Shown here: positions 1 to 10,013 of the stretch, one piece after another | Numbering within the stretch: position 1 is the stretch's first letter | How the letters are laid out: the number at the start of each line of letters is the position of its first letter | NCBI RefSeq assembly: GCF_014845095.1 | Contig: NZ_NKUG01000111.1 | Coordinates: forward strand, 1 to 51,777 | From: Methylobacterium bullatum | Lineage (GTDB): Bacteria > Pseudomonadota > Alphaproteobacteria > Rhizobiales > Beijerinckiaceae | Direction: 5' to 3' | Length of the DNA: 51,777 bases | Position numbers and translations under genes: made by a program | Notes under the pieces: model-generated | Told to the model about the DNA's origin: nothing | The model's database searches: none | The model's input: only the letters and a program-made list of their open reading frames with translations

Positions 1-1
1 G

Positions 2-490
2 TTCGCCGCCAAACCCGTGACGAAGCCGGTCACGGAGAGGCCAGCCTTGCCCGGCGGCGTGAAGGCCCCGGTGAAACGCATCGTGAAGCCGATCCCCGCG
101 CCCTCCCCCGTCGCGGCCCCGGCGACCGTCGTCACGGCGCCGCCTCTGCCCGGTCTCGAACGCAAGGCGCGCCTCGCCCTGCGGCGCGGATCGCTCAAGG
201 TCGAGGCGCGGATCGACCTTCACGGAATGTATCAGGCCGAGGCTCACGGCGCCCTGGTCGGCTTCCTCATGCGCTGCCGCTCGGCGGGCCACGCCCATGT
301 CCTCGTCGTCACCGGCAAGGGGGGCGGATCGGGCTTTGACGAGGCGTTCTCGGAGCGCGGCGTCCTGCGCCGTCAGGTTCCCCACTGGCTGCGCTCGCCG
401 GAACTGCGCAGCATCGTCATCGGCTTCGAGGAGGCGGCACGCCACCACGGCGGCGCGGGCGCGCTCTATGTGCGTCTGAGGCGTCGCTGA
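2..490 (+). CDS. Smr-domain protein, 5' end outside the window
   Basis: This is the C-terminal part of an Smr (small MutS-related) domain protein. The open frame runs into the left edge at base 2 without a stop. A GTG lies at 17, but the residues before it (FAAKP) continue the same Pro/Lys-rich linker, so the true start is probably upstream. About 55 residues of Pro/Ala/Val linker precede the Smr domain, which carries the IDLHG motif (the family's DLHG), the HVLVVTGKG strand and a C-terminal GAGALYVRLRR strand. Smr domains are nicking endonuclease or RNA-cleavage modules. Stand-alone alphaproteobacterial versions have no settled role. It is followed by rho on the same strand after a 267-base gap. 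Confidence 0.88.
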   Translation, partial: FAAKPVTKPVTERPALPGGVKAPVKRIVKPIPAPSPVAAPATVVTAPPLPGLERKARLALRRGSLKVEARIDLHGMYQAEAHGALVGFLMRCRSAGHAHVLVVTGKGGGSGFDEAFSERGVLRRQVPHWLRSPELRSIVIGFEEAARHHGGAGALYVRLRRR

Positions 491-757
491 GGCGTCTGTC
501 CCCACCGCGTCCCGCCAAGGCCACGGCCGGCTCGCCCTGCGCTCGCGCGAGTGGGACTTGAGCCGGATGCGAAAACGCGATATGCGGAAAGTCCCTCCTT
601 TTACGCCGTGTTGCATCCGAGAGCTACAGGCTCCCTCAAGACGATGCGCGGAGCCGGTCTTTACCGACGCTTCGACATAGGTGCCGACAAGGCATCCGGC
701 GCTTTTCCGACTGTCCCGCCCGATCAACCCTCGTCCATCGTCGGTTCTCATTCTCCC

Positions 758-2101
758 ATGACGTCACAGAACGACTCCCTCATTCCCGTTGATCCGCCGG
801 CCGAAGTCGGGTTGGTCGCGGCCGATCTCAGTCAGCATCGCGAGGTCAAGCTTCAGGATCTGAAGTCGAAGACCCCCACCGACCTGATCGCCTTCGCGGA
901 GGAGGTCGAGGTCGAGAACGCCTCCACCATGCGCAAGCAGGAGTTGATGTTCTCCATCCTGAAGCAGCTCGCTGCCAAGGAGGTCGAGATCATCGGCGCC
1001 GGCACGGTGGAAGTGCTGCAGGATGGGTTCGGCTTCCTTCGCTCTTCGGAATCGAACTACCTGCCGGGCCCCGACGACATCTATATTTCACCCACTCAGA
1101 TCCGCCGTTTCGGCCTGCGGACCGGCGATACCGTCGAGGGACCGATCCGCGGTCCCAAGGACGGTGAACGCTACTTCGCCCTGCTCAAGGTGAACACGAT
1201 CAACTTCGAGAACCCGGAGAAGATCAAGCACAAGGTCCATTTCGACAATCTGACGCCGCTGTTTCCGACCCAGCGCTTCAAGCTCGAACTCGATGCGCCG
1301 CCGAAGAAGGACTTCAGCCCGCGCATCATCGACATCGTGGCCCCCATCGGTAAGGGCCAGCGCGCCCTGATCGTGGCGCCGCCGCGCACCGGCAAGACCG
1401 TGCTGATGCAGAACATCGCGCAGTCCATCACCATCAACCATCCGGAATGCTACCTCATCGTGCTGCTCATCGACGAGCGCCCCGAGGAAGTCACCGACAT
1501 GATTCGCTCGGTGAAGGGCGAGGTCATCGCCTCTACCTTCGACGAGCCCGCCACCCGCCACGTTCAGGTCGCCGAAATGGTGATCGAGAAGGCCAAGCGC
1601 CTCGTGGAGCATGGCCGCGACGTGGTCATCCTGCTCGATTCGATCACCCGCCTCGGCCGCGCCTACAACACCGTGGTGCCGTCTTCCGGCAAGGTGCTCA
1701 CCGGCGGTGTCGACGCCAACGCGCTCCAGCGCCCCAAGCGCTTCTTCGGCGCGGCGCGCAACATCGAGGAAGGCGGTTCGCTCTCGATCATCGCCACCGC
1801 CCTCATCGACACCGGCTCGCGCATGGACGAGGTGATCTTCGAGGAGTTCAAGGGCACCGGCAACTCCGAGATCATTCTCGACCGCAAGGTCTCGGACAAG
1901 CGGATCTTCCCGGCCATCGACATCACCCGCTCGGGCACCCGCAAGGAAGAGCTTCTGGTCCCGCCGGATTCGCTCAAGAAGACCTACGTGCTGCGCCGCA
2001 TCCTCAACCCGATGGGCGTCACCGACGCCATCGAGTTCCTCATGGACAAGCTGCGCCAGACCAAGAGCAACAACGACTTCTTCGATTCCATGAACACCTG
2101 A
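758..2101 (+). CDS. rho: Transcription termination factor Rho
   Basis: Rho is the hexameric RNA-dependent ATPase helicase that ends transcription at Rho-dependent sites. From the ATG at 758 the protein has 447 residues. It has the N-terminal Rho-N helix bundle ([12 protein letters not shown], residues 32-43), a cold-shock-like RNA-binding domain with the RNP1-type DGFGFLRSS (89-97), Walker A APPRTGKT (207-214), a Walker B ending [11 protein letters not shown], and the Q-loop/R-loop region. The frame is open upstream to 551, but those 69 residues are not Rho-like, so 758 is preferred. It has about 25 extra N-terminal residues compared with a minimal alphaproteobacterial Rho. An intrinsic-looking hairpin follows the stop codon. 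Confidence 0.97.
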   Translation: MTSQNDSLIPVDPPAEVGLVAADLSQHREVKLQDLKSKTPTDLIAFAEEVEVENASTMRKQELMFSILKQLAAKEVEIIGAGTVEVLQDGFGFLRSSESNYLPGPDDIYISPTQIRRFGLRTGDTVEGPIRGPKDGERYFALLKVNTINFENPEKIKHKVHFDNLTPLFPTQRFKLELDAPPKKDFSPRIIDIVAPIGKGQRALIVAPPRTGKTVLMQNIAQSITINHPECYLIVLLIDERPEEVTDMIRSVKGEVIASTFDEPATRHVQVAEMVIEKAKRLVEHGRDVVILLDSITRLGRAYNTVVPSSGKVLTGGVDANALQRPKRFFGAARNIEEGGSLSIIATALIDTGSRMDEVIFEEFKGTGNSEIILDRKVSDKRIFPAIDITRSGTRKEELLVPPDSLKKTYVLRRILNPMGVTDAIEFLMDKLRQTKSNNDFFDSMNT

Positions 2102-2127
2102 GAACGGTCTTCCCTCCAGCTCGAACG

Positions 2128-2146
2128 CCCGTCGATAGACGACGGG
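2128..2146 (+). terminator. Intrinsic-terminator-like hairpin after rho
   Basis: CCCGTCG and CGACGGG form a perfect 7-bp stem around the loop ATAGA, followed by TGTTTCC. It lies 27 bases past the rho stop and about 190 bases before mnmE. The T tract is weak, so efficiency is uncertain. Confidence 0.6.
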
Positions 2147-2339
2147 TGTTTCCTGGCGAGGGAGGATGCTTGTTCTAGACCTCGTGTCATCTCCTGCCGG
2201 GAGCGTGGAGAGAGGTCCATCGCGGAAAATACAACATCACGGGCGGCGAATGATGCTTTCCGCCGGAAAGCACTCGATTTGCCGGCTAATGTAGTCGTCG
2301 AGTGGGGACATTCGCCCCGCTTCATCGAGACTTGGCAGC

Positions 2340-3656
2340 ATGTCGGCCATGAGCGACGGCACCACTATCTTCGCGCCGGCAAGCGGCTTCGGCAGGGCTG
2401 CTGTTGCCGTGATCCGCATCAGTGGTCCGGCTTCCCCGTTTCTCCTTGGGGCGATGGCCGGGCGCCTGCCGCCGCCCCGACGGTTGTCGCTCCGCACGCT
2501 GCGCGACCCTGCAAGCGGTGACGTACTCGACTCCGCCCTCATCGTTTGGATGCCAGGACCCGCCACGTTCACCGGCGAGGACATGGCCGAACTCCACCTC
2601 CATGGCGGACTCGCCGTTCGGTCCGCCGTCATGGCCGTCCTCGCCGCACAGGCCGGATGCCGTCTCGCCGAACCGGGGGCCTTCAGCCGCCGTGCAGTGG
2701 AGAACGGGCGGATGGATCTCACCGCCGCCGAGGGCGCAGCAGACCTGATCGACGCGGAAACCGATTCCCAACGGCGCCAGGCCCTGCGCCAACTCGACGG
2801 CGTCCTTGGTCGCAAGGTCGCCGATTGGCGGGACCGACTGATCGATCTCCTGGCCGGAGCCGAGGCCGCTCTCGATTTCTCCGATGAAGGCGATGTCGAT
2901 GAAGCGGCGCTCGACGCTGCGCTGCATGTGAAGGCCCGCGCGATCCGCGACGAGATCGACGTGACTCTTGCCGATGCCCGGCGGGGAGAGCGCCTGAGGG
3001 AAGGTTTTGTGGTGGTGCTGTCCGGCCCGCCGAATGCCGGCAAATCGACCCTGCTCAACGCCCTGAGCCGACGCGATGCCGCGATCGTCTCGGCGATTCC
3101 CGGCACGACGCGCGATCTCATCGAAATCCGCTGCGATCTCGGCGGATTGCCGGTCATCATCGTCGATACGGCGGGACTGCGTGACACCGCCGATCCCGTG
3201 GAATCCGAAGGCATTCGCCGCACCCGCAAGCGGATGGAGCAGGCCGACCTCGTCCTCGCTCTCCGCGCCGGCGACTATTCGACCGATGAAGCGCTCCCCC
3301 TACCCGATCGCTGCATTCTCGTGAGCACGAAAGCGGATCTCGGAAGCGATGGGGGCGGCGACATAGCAGTCTCGGCGCTGACCGGCCAGGGTATCGAGCG
3401 CCTGCTCGACTTCATCGAGGCACGGGCGGAGGCTGCCCTCGGCGGTGGCGATGCCCTCGTCACCCGCGAACGCCACCGCGACGGGCTGACCCGCTGCCGC
3501 GATCACCTAGACAGGGTATTGTCGGGCCCTGCCCTTCCGGAACTTCTGGCCGAGGATCTACGCCTCGCCGTTCGCGCCCTGGGCGAGGTTACCGGCCGGG
3601 TTGGCGTCGAGGACATGCTCGACCGTCTGTTCTCAGGATTCTGTATCGGCAAATAA
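2340..3656 (+). CDS. mnmE: tRNA uridine-5-carboxymethylaminomethyl modification GTPase MnmE
   Basis: MnmE works with MnmG to install the cmnm5 or related group at the wobble uridine (U34) of certain tRNAs. The protein has 438 residues: an N-terminal tetrahydrofolate-binding TrmE-N domain (to about 120), a helical domain, and an inserted G domain with G1 GPPNAGKS (229-236), G2 GTTRD (255-259), G3 DTAG (276-279), G4 STKAD (329-333, where NKxD is usual) and G5 SAL (345-347). The C terminus is CIGK, the family's catalytic Cys motif. An alternative ATG lies at 2349. Its partner mnmG is in the same window but on the opposite strand beyond parB, unlike the usual mnmE-mnmG order. Confidence 0.96.
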   Translation: MSAMSDGTTIFAPASGFGRAAVAVIRISGPASPFLLGAMAGRLPPPRRLSLRTLRDPASGDVLDSALIVWMPGPATFTGEDMAELHLHGGLAVRSAVMAVLAAQAGCRLAEPGAFSRRAVENGRMDLTAAEGAADLIDAETDSQRRQALRQLDGVLGRKVADWRDRLIDLLAGAEAALDFSDEGDVDEAALDAALHVKARAIRDEIDVTLADARRGERLREGFVVVLSGPPNAGKSTLLNALSRRDAAIVSAIPGTTRDLIEIRCDLGGLPVIIVDTAGLRDTADPVESEGIRRTRKRMEQADLVLALRAGDYSTDEALPLPDRCILVSTKADLGSDGGGDIAVSALTGQGIERLLDFIEARAEAALGGGDALVTRERHRDGLTRCRDHLDRVLSGPALPELLAEDLRLAVRALGEVTGRVGVEDMLDRLFSGFCIGK

Positions 3657-3759
3657 GGATGCAGACAGACCGAGCCGGGATTCCTTTCCCGTCCGAAATC
3701 GCCTTGCGCCGATGCGTCAAGCGTTCCGCGAAGGTGTGGATGACGGTGCCGAACGAGCT

Positions 3760-4659
3760 TCACGCTCCATCGGATACCTCGAACCGCTTGCATAGAGCAT
3801 CGAGTTCCTCCGCCGTCTCATAGCGGATTCGGATCTCGCCACTGGCCTGACCCTTGGCCTTCAGGGAGACCGAGACGCCGAGCGCGCGAGCCATGGCCTG
3901 TTCGAGGCTGCGCACCTGAATATCGCGCTCGGGCTTGCGAGGGCGTCCTGGGCGGGGTGCGTCGCCCTCCGGCACTTCCGCCGAGGCGAGGGCCTCGACC
4001 TCACGCACGGACAGGCCCTCTGTGACGATGCGCCGGGCGACCCCTTCCGGGTCCCTCACCGCGAGCAAGGCGCGGGCATGACCGGCCGTGATCTCGCCCG
4101 CGACGACCCGGTCCTGGATCGCGCTGGATAATTGCAATAGCCGCAGGGTGTTGGCGAGATGGCTGCGGCTCTTGCCGATGATCTCGGCGAGCTCCGTCTG
4201 GCTATAGCGGAATTCGCTCATCAGCCGCTCGTAACCGGCCGCCTCTTCGATGGCGTTGAGGTCGCTGCGCTGGACGTTCTCGAGAATGGCGTATTCGAGG
4301 GACGTCCGGTCGTCGATTTCGACGACGACGATGGGGGCTTCGTGCAAACCGGCGCGCTGCGCCGCGCGCCAGCGGCGCTCACCAGCGACGATCTCGAAAG
4401 TATCCGGAACGCCCGCAAGCGCCCGCACGACGATGGGTTGGATGATGCCGCGCAGCTTGATGGACGCGGCGAGTTCGTCCAGTTCGGCGTCATGGAAGCG
4501 TCGGCGCGGGTTGCGTGGGTTGGGACGGAGAAACTCGACGGCGACCTTACGCTGTGCCTGCGGCTTACCCGCATCGCCGTTGTCGTCGCCGAAGTCACCG
4601 ATCAGGGCCGCCAGCCCACGCCCGAGCCGGGGCCGCGCCACATCATCCGCCATCGCCAC
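3760..4659 (-). CDS. parB: Chromosome partitioning protein ParB
   Basis: ParB is the CTP-dependent DNA clamp that loads at parS sites and spreads to drive origin segregation with ParA. The protein has 299 residues: an N-terminal LGRGLAALI motif (12-20; in the family this end contacts ParA), the ParB/Srx CTPase domain with GERRWRA (93-99), the ENVQRSDLN segment (128-135), a central helix-turn-helix (about 152-177, YSQTELAEIIGKS) and a C-terminal dimerisation domain. It lies 49 bases downstream of parA on the same strand. Its 3' end faces mnmE across about 100 bases. A perfect parS site lies about 1.5 kb upstream within rsmG. Confidence 0.96.
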   Translation of the reverse strand: MAMADDVARPRLGRGLAALIGDFGDDNGDAGKPQAQRKVAVEFLRPNPRNPRRRFHDAELDELAASIKLRGIIQPIVVRALAGVPDTFEIVAGERRWRAAQRAGLHEAPIVVVEIDDRTSLEYAILENVQRSDLNAIEEAAGYERLMSEFRYSQTELAEIIGKSRSHLANTLRLLQLSSAIQDRVVAGEITAGHARALLAVRDPEGVARRIVTEGLSVREVEALASAEVPEGDAPRPGRPRKPERDIQVRSLEQAMARALGVSVSLKAKGQASGEIRIRYETAEELDALCKRFEVSDGA

Positions 4660-4708
4660 CTGCTTCCAACTCCGACACGCTACGCATTTACAGGAAAGAA
4701 CGAGAGAC

Positions 4709-5547
<839 letters not shown>

Positions 5548-5551
<4 letters not shown>

Positions 5552-6189
5552 GAATCCACGCGGGAGAGGGCGGTGACGCGGACGATCCGCGCTTCCGACT
5601 CAGTACGGCTCGTCACCAGATCGTAAACGAATCTCCACCGTTGCGCTGCAGCGGTCAATTCCGCTTGTGCATCACGGCCCTTCGGAAACAGGGCGGTGGT
5701 GCCGGTTGTCAACAGCGGTTCGGTCCAGTCGAGCAGCTGGTGAAGCGGGGCCAGGGCGCGGGCGCAGACGACATCGATTCCGACGTGGTCGGCAACCGCG
5801 TCTTCGATGCGAAGGTTGCGTACCCGCGCCGGGGCTTTCGTGAGGCGCGCAGCCTCAGTGAGGAAGGCACATTTGCGCGCATTGCTCTCGATCAGATCCA
5901 CCTGAAAGCCAGGCCGTTCGCGCCCCGCGATGGCGAGGATGAGGCCGGGAATGCCCGCCCCCGAACCGAGATCGAGCCATGTGGTGGCGGTCGGAGCCAG
6001 ATCGAGGAGTTGTAGTGCATCGGCGATATGTCGTGTCCAGACCTCCGCGAGAGTAGCCGGTCCGACGAGATTCTTGACGTTCTGCCACCGGCGCAATTGC
6101 TCGACATAGATGTCCAACGCCGCGGCTGTTTCACGTGAAACATTTGCCTGGGCGAGCACCCGAGCCCGGTCGTCCTGCTTAACGGCCAT
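5548..6189 (-). CDS. rsmG: 16S rRNA (guanine-N7) methyltransferase RsmG
   Basis: RsmG (GidB) methylates N7 of G527 in 16S rRNA using S-adenosylmethionine. From the ATG at 6189 it has 213 residues, normal for the family. The SAM-binding motif [12 protein letters not shown] is at 71-82. An open extension to 6228 would add 13 unlike residues, so 6189 was chosen. This start overlaps the mnmG 3' end by 11 bases. The codons for NVSRET near the N terminus coincide with a perfect parS palindrome, so this coding segment also serves as a segregation site. Confidence 0.94.
6127..6142. other. parS: parS centromere site, perfect 16-bp palindrome
   Basis: TGTTTCACGTGAAACA is a perfect 16-base palindrome and matches the canonical parS consensus bound by ParB. 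It lies inside the 5' part of rsmG, about 1.5 kb from the parB start, a known arrangement in many bacteria. It is the only perfect copy I found in the window. Confidence 0.93.
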
Positions 6190-8068
6190 GGACGACGGCC
6201 AGGCCGGAGCGGTCGGCACGGCGAGCATGCGCCGCGAGGAGAGTGAGGGCAGCGGGGGTCACGCCCTCGATCCGCGCCGCCTGACCGAGCGTGCCGGGAC
6301 GGACCGCTTCGAGCTTGGCCTGCATCTCATTGGACAGACCGGGAATCGCCCCATAGTCGAGCTTGATCGGCAAGGCCACGGCCTCGTCCCGTCGAAAGGC
6401 AGCGATATCGGCACTCTGCCGGTCGAGATAGACGGCATAGGTCGCGTCCGTTCGCAGGCGGTCCGCCACTCGGGGGGACACGCTCAGAAGTTCGGGCCAG
6501 ACCTCGGTGAGACGGTCCCAACCGATCTCGGGATAGGACAGCAATTGGTAGGCACTGCGGCGGATGCCGTCCTGATTGAGGGCGATGCCGTGCCGAGCCG
6601 CTGCCGCCGGTGTCAGACTGAGGCCGTCGAGCCGTGCTCTCGCCGCTTCGAGTTCGCCCTGGGAGCGGGCAAAATGCTCGGCCCTCACCGAGCCGACACA
6701 GCCGAGGGCAGCGCCGCGTGGGGTCAGGCGCTCGTCGGCATTGTCCACGCGGAGAGACAACCGATATTCCGAGCGCGACGTGAACATGCGGTAGGGCTCA
6801 CTGACCCCATGGGTCACGAGATCGTCGATCATCACGCCGAGATACGATTCCGCCCGGTCGAAACTGGCGAGAGGCGATCCACCCGCCAGACGGGCCGCAT
6901 TGATCCCGGCCACCAGCCCCTGCCCTGCCGCTTCTTCGTAACCGGTGGTGCCGTTGATCTGCCCCGCGAGAAAAAGGCCGGGCAGGCGCTTGGCTTGAAG
7001 GCCGGTGTCGAGTTCGCGCGGGTCGACGTAATCGTATTCGATGGCGTAGCCCGGACGCACGATCGTTGCATGTTCGAGGCCGGGAATCAGGGCGATCAAA
7101 TCGCGCTGCACGCTCTCCGGCAAGGCGGTCGAAATCCCGTTGGGATACACCGTCGGGTCGTCGAGCCCCTCCGGCTCCAGGAAGATCTGGTGCCCCTCAC
7201 GATCTCCGAAACGCACCACCTTGTCCTCGATGGAGGGACAATAGCGCGGGCCACGGCTGCTGATCCCACCGGAATACATCGGGGAGCGGTGGAGATTGGC
7301 GCGGATGAGATCGTGCACGGCACGGGTGGTGCGGGTGATTCCGCATTGGATCTGGGGCGTGGTGATCCGGTCCGTAAGTGTCGAGAACGGCACAGGATCA
7401 TCATCCGCCGACTGCATCTCGAGCCCGGACCAGTCGATGGTGCGGCCATCGAGGCGGGCAGGTGTACCGGTCTTGAGCCGCCCGAGGGCAAAACCCAGGC
7501 GGTCCAGGGTCTGAGCAAGCCCGACGGACGGCCCCTCCCCTACACGCCCGGCGGGGATCTGCACCTCGCCCATATGGATCAGTCCGCGCAAGAACGTGCC
7601 GGTGGTCAATACGACCGCCGGGCAGGCCAGGATTCCGCCGTCTGCCAGGATCACGCCTGCCACTCGTGTGGCGTCGACGAGGATATCCGCGACCTCCCCC
7701 TCCACCACCACGAGATTGGCGGTCTCGGCCACCGCCTCCTGCATCGCCCGAGCGTAGAGCTTACGGTCGGCCTGTGTGCGGGGGCCTCGCACGGCGGGAC
7801 CCTTGCGCCGGTTGAGCAGACGAAACTGGATACCGGCCGCATCGGCGACCCGGCCCATCAATCCGTCGAGGGCGTCGACCTCACGGACGAGATGTCCCTT
7901 ACCAAGACCGCCGATGGCCGGATTGCACGACATCGCGCCGATCGTGGAGGCCGAGTGAGTGACCAGGGCGGTGCGGGCTCCGGTGCGGGCGGCGGCGGCG
8001 GCCGCTTCCACGCCGGCATGGCCGCCGCCGACCACGACCACGTCGAAAGAAGAGCTCGTCTGGGACAT
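6179..8068 (-). CDS. mnmG: tRNA uridine-5-carboxymethylaminomethyl modification enzyme MnmG
   Basis: MnmG (GidA) is the FAD-dependent partner of MnmE in wobble-uridine modification. The protein has 629 residues, normal length. It begins with a dinucleotide-binding fold ([14 protein letters not shown], about 9-22), followed by the family signature around [20 protein letters not shown], the RGPRTQADR segment and the GYAIEYDYV and [17 protein letters not shown] motifs. The C-terminal helical domain recruits MnmE and tRNA. It is co-directional with rsmG-parA-parB downstream and with holA upstream across a 160-base gap. Confidence 0.97.
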   Translation of the reverse strand: MSQTSSSFDVVVVGGGHAGVEAAAAAARTGARTALVTHSASTIGAMSCNPAIGGLGKGHLVREVDALDGLMGRVADAAGIQFRLLNRRKGPAVRGPRTQADRKLYARAMQEAVAETANLVVVEGEVADILVDATRVAGVILADGGILACPAVVLTTGTFLRGLIHMGEVQIPAGRVGEGPSVGLAQTLDRLGFALGRLKTGTPARLDGRTIDWSGLEMQSADDDPVPFSTLTDRITTPQIQCGITRTTRAVHDLIRANLHRSPMYSGGISSRGPRYCPSIEDKVVRFGDREGHQIFLEPEGLDDPTVYPNGISTALPESVQRDLIALIPGLEHATIVRPGYAIEYDYVDPRELDTGLQAKRLPGLFLAGQINGTTGYEEAAGQGLVAGINAARLAGGSPLASFDRAESYLGVMIDDLVTHGVSEPYRMFTSRSEYRLSLRVDNADERLTPRGAALGCVGSVRAEHFARSQGELEAARARLDGLSLTPAAAARHGIALNQDGIRRSAYQLLSYPEIGWDRLTEVWPELLSVSPRVADRLRTDATYAVYLDRQSADIAAFRRDEAVALPIKLDYGAIPGLSNEMQAKLEAVRPGTLGQAARIEGVTPAALTLLAAHARRADRSGLAVVHGR

Positions 8069-8228
8069 AGGGTGATTAGGCGCGACCGGAGCGAGTCGTC
8101 AACGAGGAGAGCGACGACCATCGACGTTCCATCGCATCCGATTTTCGCGATGGACCTCCCGAAACTCGGATCCGCCTCTGACGAGCGATGGGACATGGGC
8201 GGGCAAGCGCGCGCAGGATGGCAGATTA

Positions 8229-9260
8229 TCAGCCGCGCCGACGGGCGGCCTCCGTGGCGATGCGCAGAAGCGTCGCCGAAGCATGAGCATGGGCGAGGTC
8301 GGGCTGGGCGCGGCGGCAGGCGAGCACGGCCTCCTGGAGCAGCTGAACCGCATGGCGGAGGGCGACGGGAGACCAGCGCCCTAGCTGGGCCTCGACGATG
8401 GCCTTGCGGCGGAAGTGCAGGCCGCGCCAATTGCCCACCATCATGCTCGGACTTTGCCCCTCCCCCGTGATCCGCGTGGAGAGGAGTGTCAGGGCGTGGC
8501 GCAGGGCCGAGCCGAGCATCATCGACGGGTCCATACCCTCGTGGCGGAAGCGGCGATAATCCCGCTCGACCTCTTCACCGCGGCCGACGAAGGCGGCATC
8601 GATCAGCGTATTGAGGACGCTGCCAGCGACGTCGCTGATCACGGCCTCCACATCGTCCAGGGTGATTTCGGTCTGGCCCCTGGCATAGAGCGCCAGTTTC
8701 TCGATCTCGGACAGGCTCGCTCGCCGGTCGCCGCCCAGACTCATCGCCAGGATATCGCGCGCCTCACGGGCGATGCGCTGGCCATTCTCCTGGAGGGTGC
8801 GGTCGATGAGCTCGGCCAAGGCCCGTTCGTCATCGGCGTAGCAGGGCAGGGCAAGCGCCCGAGTCGACTTTTCGCAGAGCGTCCGTAGGGGCGCGCTCTT
8901 GGCGAGGTCTCCCGCCTCCACCACGATGCGTGCACCGGCGATCTCGGCCTTAAGCGCCGCGTCCACGGCCGGAGCGTAGTTGCGGCTTCCTGGCCTTACC
9001 CAAATGCTGCGCTGGCCGCCGAACAGGCCAACCGTGCCGGCTTCGTCCACGAGGCGTCCCGCATCGGACGCGAGGACATCGCCGTCGATCTTGACCAGGG
9101 CGAAGGGGTCGGACGGGTCAGTGACGAAACTCTCGGCCAGACGCTTGGCTCGTTCGAAAACGAGGCCGGTATCCGGCCCGTAGACGAGGATGACCGCGAT
9201 CTGCGACGCCGGTCCGCGCCGCAGCAGCGCCTCGATATCGCCAGCCTTGACGGCGGTCAG
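8229..9260 (-). CDS. holA: DNA polymerase III subunit delta HolA, apparent CTG start
   Basis: HolA is the delta subunit of the clamp loader, which opens the beta sliding clamp. Translating back from the ATG/GTG-limited frame (first GTG at 9050, 273 residues) shows continuous HolA-like sequence up to 9260: TAVKAGDIEALLRR, then AVILVYGPDTGLVFERAKRL and ALVKIDGD. This is the N-terminal ATPase-like domain expected in the family. Read from the CTG at 9258-9260 the product has 343 residues, the usual length. No ATG, GTG or TTG occurs in frame between 9050 and 9260, nor in the next 75 bases upstream. The CTG overlaps the lptE stop as CTGA, mimicking the ATGA/GTGA coupled starts seen at parA, aroB and xerD. 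Confidence 0.85.
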   Translation of the reverse strand: MTAVKAGDIEALLRRGPASQIAVILVYGPDTGLVFERAKRLAESFVTDPSDPFALVKIDGDVLASDAGRLVDEAGTVGLFGGQRSIWVRPGSRNYAPAVDAALKAEIAGARIVVEAGDLAKSAPLRTLCEKSTRALALPCYADDERALAELIDRTLQENGQRIAREARDILAMSLGGDRRASLSEIEKLALYARGQTEITLDDVEAVISDVAGSVLNTLIDAAFVGRGEEVERDYRRFRHEGMDPSMMLGSALRHALTLLSTRITGEGQSPSMMVGNWRGLHFRRKAIVEAQLGRWSPVALRHAVQLLQEAVLACRRAQPDLAHAHASATLLRIATEAARRRG

Positions 9261-9808
9261 GGCTTGGTCACCAGAACGGAAGCGATCCGCGTCTTGATCT
9301 GATCGGCCAGGGTCTTGGCCAGACGGATCTCCGCATCGCGGGCCGCACGCAGGGAGGCGAAGCGCTGGATCGAGCGATCGTAGGTGGTCGTGGCCACCGC
9401 CACACCCTCGGTGATGATCTTCGCTCCGTCCAGGGATTCGAGGGAGAAGCGGATGGTCCCCACCAGGGTGCCTGCTTCGGCACGTCCGGTCTGAGATGAC
9501 ACGATGGGGGTCTTCACCGACTCGCTGCCCTGCATCTTCAGGCGGTAGCGTTTCGGAGACGGCTGGCCCGAACCGTCGAGATCGAAGATGAGTTCACTGC
9601 GCAGGTAATGGCCGAGCCGCTCCTGGCCCGCGGCCGTGGAGACGTCGTCCACCTGTACCGAGGCAAGGAGGGCGGCCATGGGCTCGCCGGACGCGGTCGG
9701 TCCGTAGAGCGGACGAAAGCAGGCCGACAGGTTGACGGCCATGAGGGAGACCAACGCGACCTTCACCGCGCGGGACCGTACCGCCTGTCTCAGCCCATGC
9801 ATCATCAT
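9257..9808 (-). CDS. lptE: LPS-assembly lipoprotein LptE
   Basis: LptE is the outer-membrane lipoprotein that plugs LptD and helps insert lipopolysaccharide. The protein has 183 residues. The N terminus has a basic stretch, a hydrophobic core (VALVSLMAVN) and a lipobox LSAC with the lipidated Cys near residue 30, followed directly by FRPLYG, the family hallmark. The rest is a beta-rich LptE domain with an RYRLKM strand. It lies between leuS and holA, as is usual in alphaproteobacteria, and its stop overlaps the proposed holA start. Confidence 0.9.
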   Translation of the reverse strand: MMMHGLRQAVRSRAVKVALVSLMAVNLSACFRPLYGPTASGEPMAALLASVQVDDVSTAAGQERLGHYLRSELIFDLDGSGQPSPKRYRLKMQGSESVKTPIVSSQTGRAEAGTLVGTIRFSLESLDGAKIITEGVAVATTTYDRSIQRFASLRAARDAEIRLAKTLADQIKTRIASVLVTKP

Positions 9809-9935
9809 CGCAGCAATGCTCTCCGTCCGGTCTCGCTCTTTACGGCGATCCCGCCCCTTGCGTCACCTGTATAAGCAGCAAGCTTTACGATTCCTCTGCG
9901 GCGGGACGATGGTCGTCGCTCCTCCTCCTACCATT

Positions 9936-9959
9936 CCCCCGCATCCTGAAATGCGGGGG
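9936..9959. repeat. GC-rich hairpin between leuS and lptE
   Basis: CCCCCGCAT and ATGCGGGGG form a perfect 9-bp stem with the 6-base loop CCTGAA. It lies 55 bases beyond the leuS stop and before lptE, on the leuS transcript. There is no T tract on either strand, so it may be an attenuating or stabilising hairpin, or one copy of a dispersed palindromic repeat, rather than a classical terminator. Confidence 0.55.
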
Positions 9960-10013
9960 CCGATGGGCCTCCTGACGATGGAACGCGGGGCCGGCAAGAG
10001 AGGCTCGATGCTC

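Noticed and set aside
6110..8470. 786-residue plus-strand frame opposite mnmG
   Set aside because: It is antisense to an intact, conserved mnmG; long antisense frames are expected at this GC content.
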